64,000 nucleotides of DNA from Trichaptum fuscoviolaceum (Eukaryota; Basidiomycota; Agaricomycetes; Hymenochaetales; Trichaptaceae): the NCBI GenBank assembly GCA_910574455.1, contig CAJSYZ010000004.1, positions 5,280,599 through 5,344,598 on the forward strand, in the 5' to 3' direction. Of the stretch, positions 58,438-64,000 are shown piece after piece. Under the pieces are notes generated by a model. It saw nothing but the letters and a program-made list of their open reading frames with translations, made no database searches and was not told the DNA's origin. How positions within the stretch are numbered: the first letter of the stretch is position 1; each line of letters starts with the position of its first letter. The position numbers and the translations under genes were made by a program.

Positions 58438-61400
58438 GGACGAGCCTCCGGTTCTCGAAGCACGAACGTGGTTCACGGGCCACGGTCCACGGTCCACGGT
58501 CCACGGCTCACGGTTGACGGTTGACGGTTCCCGACTCACAGTTCACGGTCCACAAGTCTCCGTCCTCAGCTTCGCTACCTACGCGCTGCCAGCAGCACCG
58601 TAGTCTGACTCTCCTCGCATGCCAAGCGCCGGGCCCGGGCCGCACATTCATAAAATCTCTCTCTCATTTTTTCTTTCTTCTGTCTCATTCATCTCACTGG
58701 CAATCATTGGCAACTCACTCCTCAGATCGGTCGCAAAAAAAAAAGGTGAGTACACTTAGTTTTTTTAGACATTCGACATTCATCACTTCGTCATTCATCA
58801 TTCATCATTCATCATTCGATTCTATTCATACTCTGCAAAAACGCCAGCCAGAAAGCCTCTCAGAACGCCCTTAGTATCCGAGTCGCCCGGCCTGTTTTGC
58901 TGTTTTGCACTCCAAAAACGACGCTATGTTAACACATCGCTCCCAGACAACGGCGAGAGGAATGGCGAAGATGCCATTGGCGAAATGGCGCGGCACCTGC
59001 ATCATCTGCCAGTGCATACCGGCTCCGGCTCGTCTTCTGCTCGGTCGGGTTCGCCCGGGCCCGACCTTCTGTTCCATTCCATCCCATTAAGTAGCCCCGG
59101 ACTCAGACTTGAATTCGGATTGATGGGTTTAGTTGATTAGTTGATCCATCCATCCTATTGTGCCCAAACCTGCAGGTGGAGCATGAAGCTGAACAGCGCA
59201 TATCTGACTATGTATTTAGGAAGGACGCGGTGCATTGTGCGACATACGTTGCATCAGGCCCATGCACGGCATCCGGCATCCGGCAGCCGTCAGCCGTCGT
59301 ACATATCGAGCCATCCTCGGCTTCCATACGCAGATGCGGCTTTCTCTTTCTTTCCGCCACTCGAACCCGGGGAGACAATATGAGACGATACAAGGAAGAC
59401 CTTCCTTCCTTCCCGAGATGGAAATCGCCTGGACGGCCCTGGATGAGGATCAAGCTCACCCATCCATCATCAGTTTCTCGAGATTTCGAGGTTTCGAAGC
59501 CGACCTTCGAGCTTCGAGTTTCGACGGCTAGATTGAGTTTTTGGGCTACATACATTGCATTCTTTATCTTTGTGCAAGCGATGCTCATTCTTAGACTGCG
59601 CTTGTCCGGCTCGGCCGTCTGAGTCGGCAGCGCTCCTGTCCGCCGTTCGCTCGTTTGGATAGTCTACTCGGTCCATTTCTTTTCTCTGCTCTGCTCTGGT
59701 CTGCTCTGGTCGCCACACGCTCTCCGATGCCGGACATCTCGGAGTCGGACGCGGACTCGGACTCGGACTCGGACTCGGGCATCAGACCGTTCGCGGGAAG
59801 GCTATCATACATACATGTATATCGACTGTGAAGCGCATCGCGAAGGCTAATGAAAGCCTTTCTATTGGCGGTTCTGTTTCACATCCACTAAAGCGAGAGC
59901 CGATCGAGGGAATTGTCCCGGTCCCGGTCCCGGCCAGGCCCCTGCACATTTCGGGTCGTACGCCTGCACCCGCGTTCCATTCCGTACCCAGCCCCGCTAC
60001 GCGACACCGACACCATTCTTCGAATTCGCTTTCCCTAGATACATATGGCATGCAGTGCTTAATCGAAATTGGAGGCCGTTTACACCTCCATTCCCCCCTT
60101 CCATCCAAGTCTGACCCACTCCGATTCCGCGTTAATCTTACTCACCCCGATTCCGCGTTGCCCATGCCCGCTGGCTAGTACGGGAATTCACCTGTGCTCA
60201 CAGACTGACACAGACCAGCTCGGTCCTGGACCAGCCAGCCATGGTGTCCTGAAATCGCTCCTGATCCCCCTTCTGAGAAGGATAAAGCATTTCTCTGCCC
60301 ACGGTGCCTTTGCCAGCCCTTTCTTCTGTACTTACTCTCGTCTTATTTTCGTGGCGATGCCCAGTCCTGGTTTTGGACATCCGAGCCGCGAAATGGACGG
60401 AACGTTTGGCGAATGGATGAATGGGGCGAACATTGGTATCGAAGGCAACGTATGTCCGAGTCGCGTTCGTGGCGATTCGTCCAGGGACAGGTCGACTCAG
60501 AAATTAAGGTCATAAGCACCATTCGCAAATGTAAGCCACCCACGACGTTGACGGTCAATAATAATAATGATAATAATAACACATTCTTTGCTTTCCCCCA
60601 GTCTTCCGAACCGTTCAATCAGAATGGAAGCGACCTATTATTCGGTCGGACTCGAAGTGCTCTATTCTTTCTTTTTCTCCATTTCTTCTCTTACAGATAT
60701 CCCGAGACGACCAGCTCGGCTGCTGGCTGGTCATTCGTGAATAGGTATGTCAGGTCTAGGCATCCAGCCTCTTGATCTTACCGTTAATATCGCTTCTGCG
60801 AAGTACAGCAATAGGCCATCTATCGTGCCTCAATCAATCACCTCGGTGGAGAACGCCGACTTGGAAGCCATCTCTCCAATATTGCGGTAGGAGGGTGGAT
60901 GCGTGCTCGAGGTAAAATACAGTACCTATCGCGTGGCGCAGTACATTGGCAATGTAGGCTGAGGCGAGCGGCCTTGAATATGTCCCCCCTCTGTGATCTT
61001 TGACACAATCATCTATCCACCCCGCCTTCATGTACATACATCCTAGATTCTGGACTACACGAGCCTTTTATGGGTGCAAACCTGCGTTCTGCTTGCTCGG
61101 AATCGTTGAGTGGCAAATGATATCCTGTCTTGTCTGGGCTTTTCTCTTTGCTTTCTCCGACGAGCTCGTCGCCTCTGTCACGGTACCCCCCTTTTCGTCT
61201 TCGTCTATTCTTGTCGATCAACATTCCGCTGCAAAGCGAATAGCAACAATAGCAGAAGAACAACGCATCTCCATTGCATTGTCTCTTCACTCTTGTCTTC
61301 TGCATTCGGTCGCATCTTCTCGGGTCTTCTGTAGCGTCTCCTCCGGTCTTCTGCAGCGTTCATTTCCGAGATCGTGCGGACCCGAGGAATGTTTTCTTTT

Positions 61401-63945
61401 CGGTTTGGACGTTCATATTTTTCACGAGGCGCCCGGTCCAGCGCTGGATGATTTAATGACCGTGCACGGACATTCGGATCAACTATCGCCTGTGCGACAA
61501 GCACGGGCCTCTGCTCATTGCTATCTTTTTTGAACACAATTGTGTGCACATACATTAAACTGACTCAGCGCTGGGGTGTCACGGTTCTCTGACTGGGTCG
61601 CTATGTCTCTACAGTGTCGCGTTTGCACGGCCTAGATGCAAATTGATCTTTGATTCCTCGAGGTCAGGACTTACGAGGGCTGGCCATCACGGTGACGGCT
61701 TGGGGTTGATGGCGATCGCGCAGTCCGCACGTCAACGATCATTTGATATACGGATATACGTATACACACCCTCGTATCCGACCGAAGGTATGAGATGAGA
61801 TGCTTGCAGTGAATGGTATCTCCATTTCATATTGTGACAAGCACACGGTCGATCGAGTTCGAATTCCTGCGTGCAACAGATACTGTAATTTCTCCGAACC
61901 CCTTGACCCCTACCGGGCCTACCCTTGACAATCATGATGGTCATGTCGCACTTTGCGCCTCGAAGTGTCAGTACTGTGCTGCACACTGTGTTGCCAGTTA
62001 CTAGCAAAGCACGCCAGCCTACGGTTCGACGTGAGTGAAGCAGTCGTATCGCATTGGTTACAGGCATGCCAGCTTTCAAATTCTGTGACATCTTGCGACA
62101 TATTCGTGTCGTCCGCAAGTCTGCCCGCTCTCCGCATTATCTGCACTCGGGCTGGTAGTAGCATTTACGTCATGGCATAGGGCAGGCTCAGCCTCAGCCT
62201 GAGGCCGCGAGAGTAATCTCGGTGGTCTAATTGACTGCTCATCAACTATCTATTTGTCCATCAGTCACGCCGTCACTGGCTGTTGTGCACAACAGCCAGC
62301 GACTCGTGTGTTGGATGCTGTAGATTATCACGACATGGGAGCCATCTTATCCGAAGCCAACTATTTACATTCCGCCGATGCCCTTCCGAAGGCGGTAGAG
62401 AATGATGGGAGCGAAAGGCTAACTAACGTGATTAGGGTTCTTTCCGGCCTCGGGCTCTCGTACATACGTAGATAGCGCCCGGGAGGTGTGGGGTAGCGTG
62501 CCAGTGGGCGAGCTTGGCATGTCCATTATGATACGGGTGGGATTGCACGTGTGCCCATGGAACGCATAACCGCCAAAGATGGAAGGGCATGCGACGTCTG
62601 TGGCCAATATTCAGGTCGGACGCACTCCTAGAGCCAGTCGTGAGTACTCGGCGCCCACTGGCGGCGCTCAATTAGACAGCTCATGCGGTCTTGTGCTTTT
62701 AATTTTCAGCTTTCCGGATTTTGCATTAAAGTCCAAACCAGATCATATGTTATTGTTCTTTCGATTTTTTAATGTGCGCCGGGGCAAACGATGTCATCGA
62801 TGAGATCGGATTCCTCGCATTCTGACCGGAGCCATAACCATACTGAATAACAACACGAGACACCTCTTGTGCAATGCTGCCAGTGTAAGCTACGTTCAGG
62901 GAGCCGAGCGCCGGTGTAGTCCAGGTGTACCTGATTTACGAGAAGATCGGAGAACACCTTGAATGGAAAGTCCTCTTCCATTTTCTAGTCAAGGCCAAGA
63001 AGCTCTTCGCACAAGTACGCGGCGAGCGGATGAAACAGGAGTAGTCGGAGACCTGCTAGTTACTAGTACATACATACATTCATGTAGCTCGGCACCCGAA
63101 AGCTTCACGTCACTTTTCATACCTACTTTAGACCTGCTCACGTTACCTTTCAGCGCTGCATGGTAAACCCGGACAGTTTGAGAAAACAAACGAAAAACGG
63201 GCATGCTATGTTCGCTGATTTTGATTTTCCACCACAATCGCGGTCAGAACTGCCGATAATTAACGGGCTGTAAATTAGTAATTAGCAATTAGAAAACTAT
63301 AAAGGCCCGGGCTAGAATTAAACTTACCTCCGTACGGACTAAACGGTGGTGCATGATTGCCGATTCTGCCATGTCCGCCGCCGCCGCCCGGCTAATTATA
63401 TCATTCATTCGGCAGATTCGGCATCACTGGCGCGGCCTTCAACATTTTCACTGAATTTCTCATAGGAGAAGTGGACAGCCTCTGATCAGATCTACGTTCT
63501 ATCTCTATCCGAGTCGTTTTGCCACTTATCCGGTATCCCGAAAATGAGGCTAAACAGCGAAGTACGCCACTACGCGCCAGCCTGAGGTTTAGCGCGCACC
63601 ACCTATCATACATGTATAGTAAAGTCAAGCGAAAGGATTGCATGCTCAAGGTTAGTAGCACATCGCATCGCAACACGCGAAGAGCCAGCGATCTCAAGCT
63701 GGCTTTCAACCAAAGGGAGTATGGCGCCAAACGTACTTTATCCGCTCAGCCCCGGATTGGAACCGATGATGGCAGTGGAGGGAATTGATTCCGTGGGTTG
63801 GAACTTGTAGGTCAATGTTTGCTTAGCGTGTTTGTCTTCCTGCAGTTGGGCAGCAGCACGCGGGGCTCATCGAATCAGTTCCTATTAGATATCATTATTG
63901 AACTGTCGTCGAGTTACAGTATAACGAACTGTCAACTTTAGTCAC

Positions 63946-64000
63946 TATTCCCGCTACCCCTTGGGTAGCTGGGTATTCCCGCTACCCCTTGGGTAGCTGG
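63946..64000. repeat. 28 bp tandem repeat with internal palindrome, running off the window
   Basis: Unit TATTCCCGCTACCCCTTGGG followed by TAGCTGGG; copy 1 is 63946-63973, copy 2 begins at 63974 and is cut at the window edge after 27 bases. Each unit contains GCTACCC-CTT-GGGTAGC, a perfect 7 bp inverted repeat with a 3 bp loop. Confidence 0.92.

Larger units (their letters stand above)
55989..64000. other. 8 kb without a supported gene
   Basis: I found no frame with domain motifs or consistent splice junctions. It contains many simple repeats: (CAGGCT)n around 56345, CCTTGA hexamers at 57088 and 57731, CATC/CGTC at 57970, ACTCAGC words at 58240, CAGACA at 58386, CACGGTC words at 58482, and CGGACT around 59745. 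Seven TGCCAGTG octamers fall at 56362-59014 and two at 62499-62885. Short genes or non-coding RNAs cannot be excluded. Confidence 0.5.

Overview
This window is nuclear DNA of a filamentous basidiomycete fungus, most likely an agaricomycete. The signs are many 45-110 bp GT-AG introns, two DUF6533 membrane proteins, a FunK1-type fungal protein kinase, Zn(II)2Cys6 regulators and a secreted GH28 enzyme. All gene models were built by eye from reading frames and splice signals. No alignments or searches were run.

Layout. Positions 1-3053 hold the 3' part of an unidentified gene made largely of micro-exons, ending in an acidic tail. 5147-6874 and 12942-14911 are two DUF6533 paralogues with near-identical exon structure. 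Between them lie a small secreted protein (minus strand, 7132-7728), an unresolved minus-strand gene (8261-9403), and a divergent housekeeping pair: a PX-domain protein (9561-10559, minus) and a DUF1764 protein (10704-11436, plus). 15-24 kb is gene-poor and carries gene fragments and repeats. Here a truncated MFS transporter (22081-23165, plus) abuts a truncated, frameshifted mitochondrial carrier (23276-23503, minus).

24384-27250 is a FunK1 kinase and 27965-29734 a complete eight-exon GH28 rhamnogalacturonase-like gene. 30090-33769 is a MYND zinc-finger gene containing a young gag-only Copia-type retroelement (31172-32704). That element has identical 197 bp LTRs and a GGTAC target-site duplication, and it is placed so that splicing could remove it without a scar. 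A roughly 700 bp segment is present at both 18.15 kb and 36.06 kb.

The right half is more GC-rich and contains only three recognisable genes. Two paralogous Zn(II)2Cys6 transcription factors (41163-43811 plus, 53525-55988 minus) face each other across a six-exon prephenate dehydrogenase gene (TYR1, 47101-49785) of tyrosine biosynthesis. The rest is long intergenic DNA rich in microsatellites, homopolymer G/C tracts and two overrepresented octamers (TGCCAGTG and TCCGAGTC). The last 8 kb shows no gene I can support and ends in a 28 bp palindrome-containing tandem repeat.
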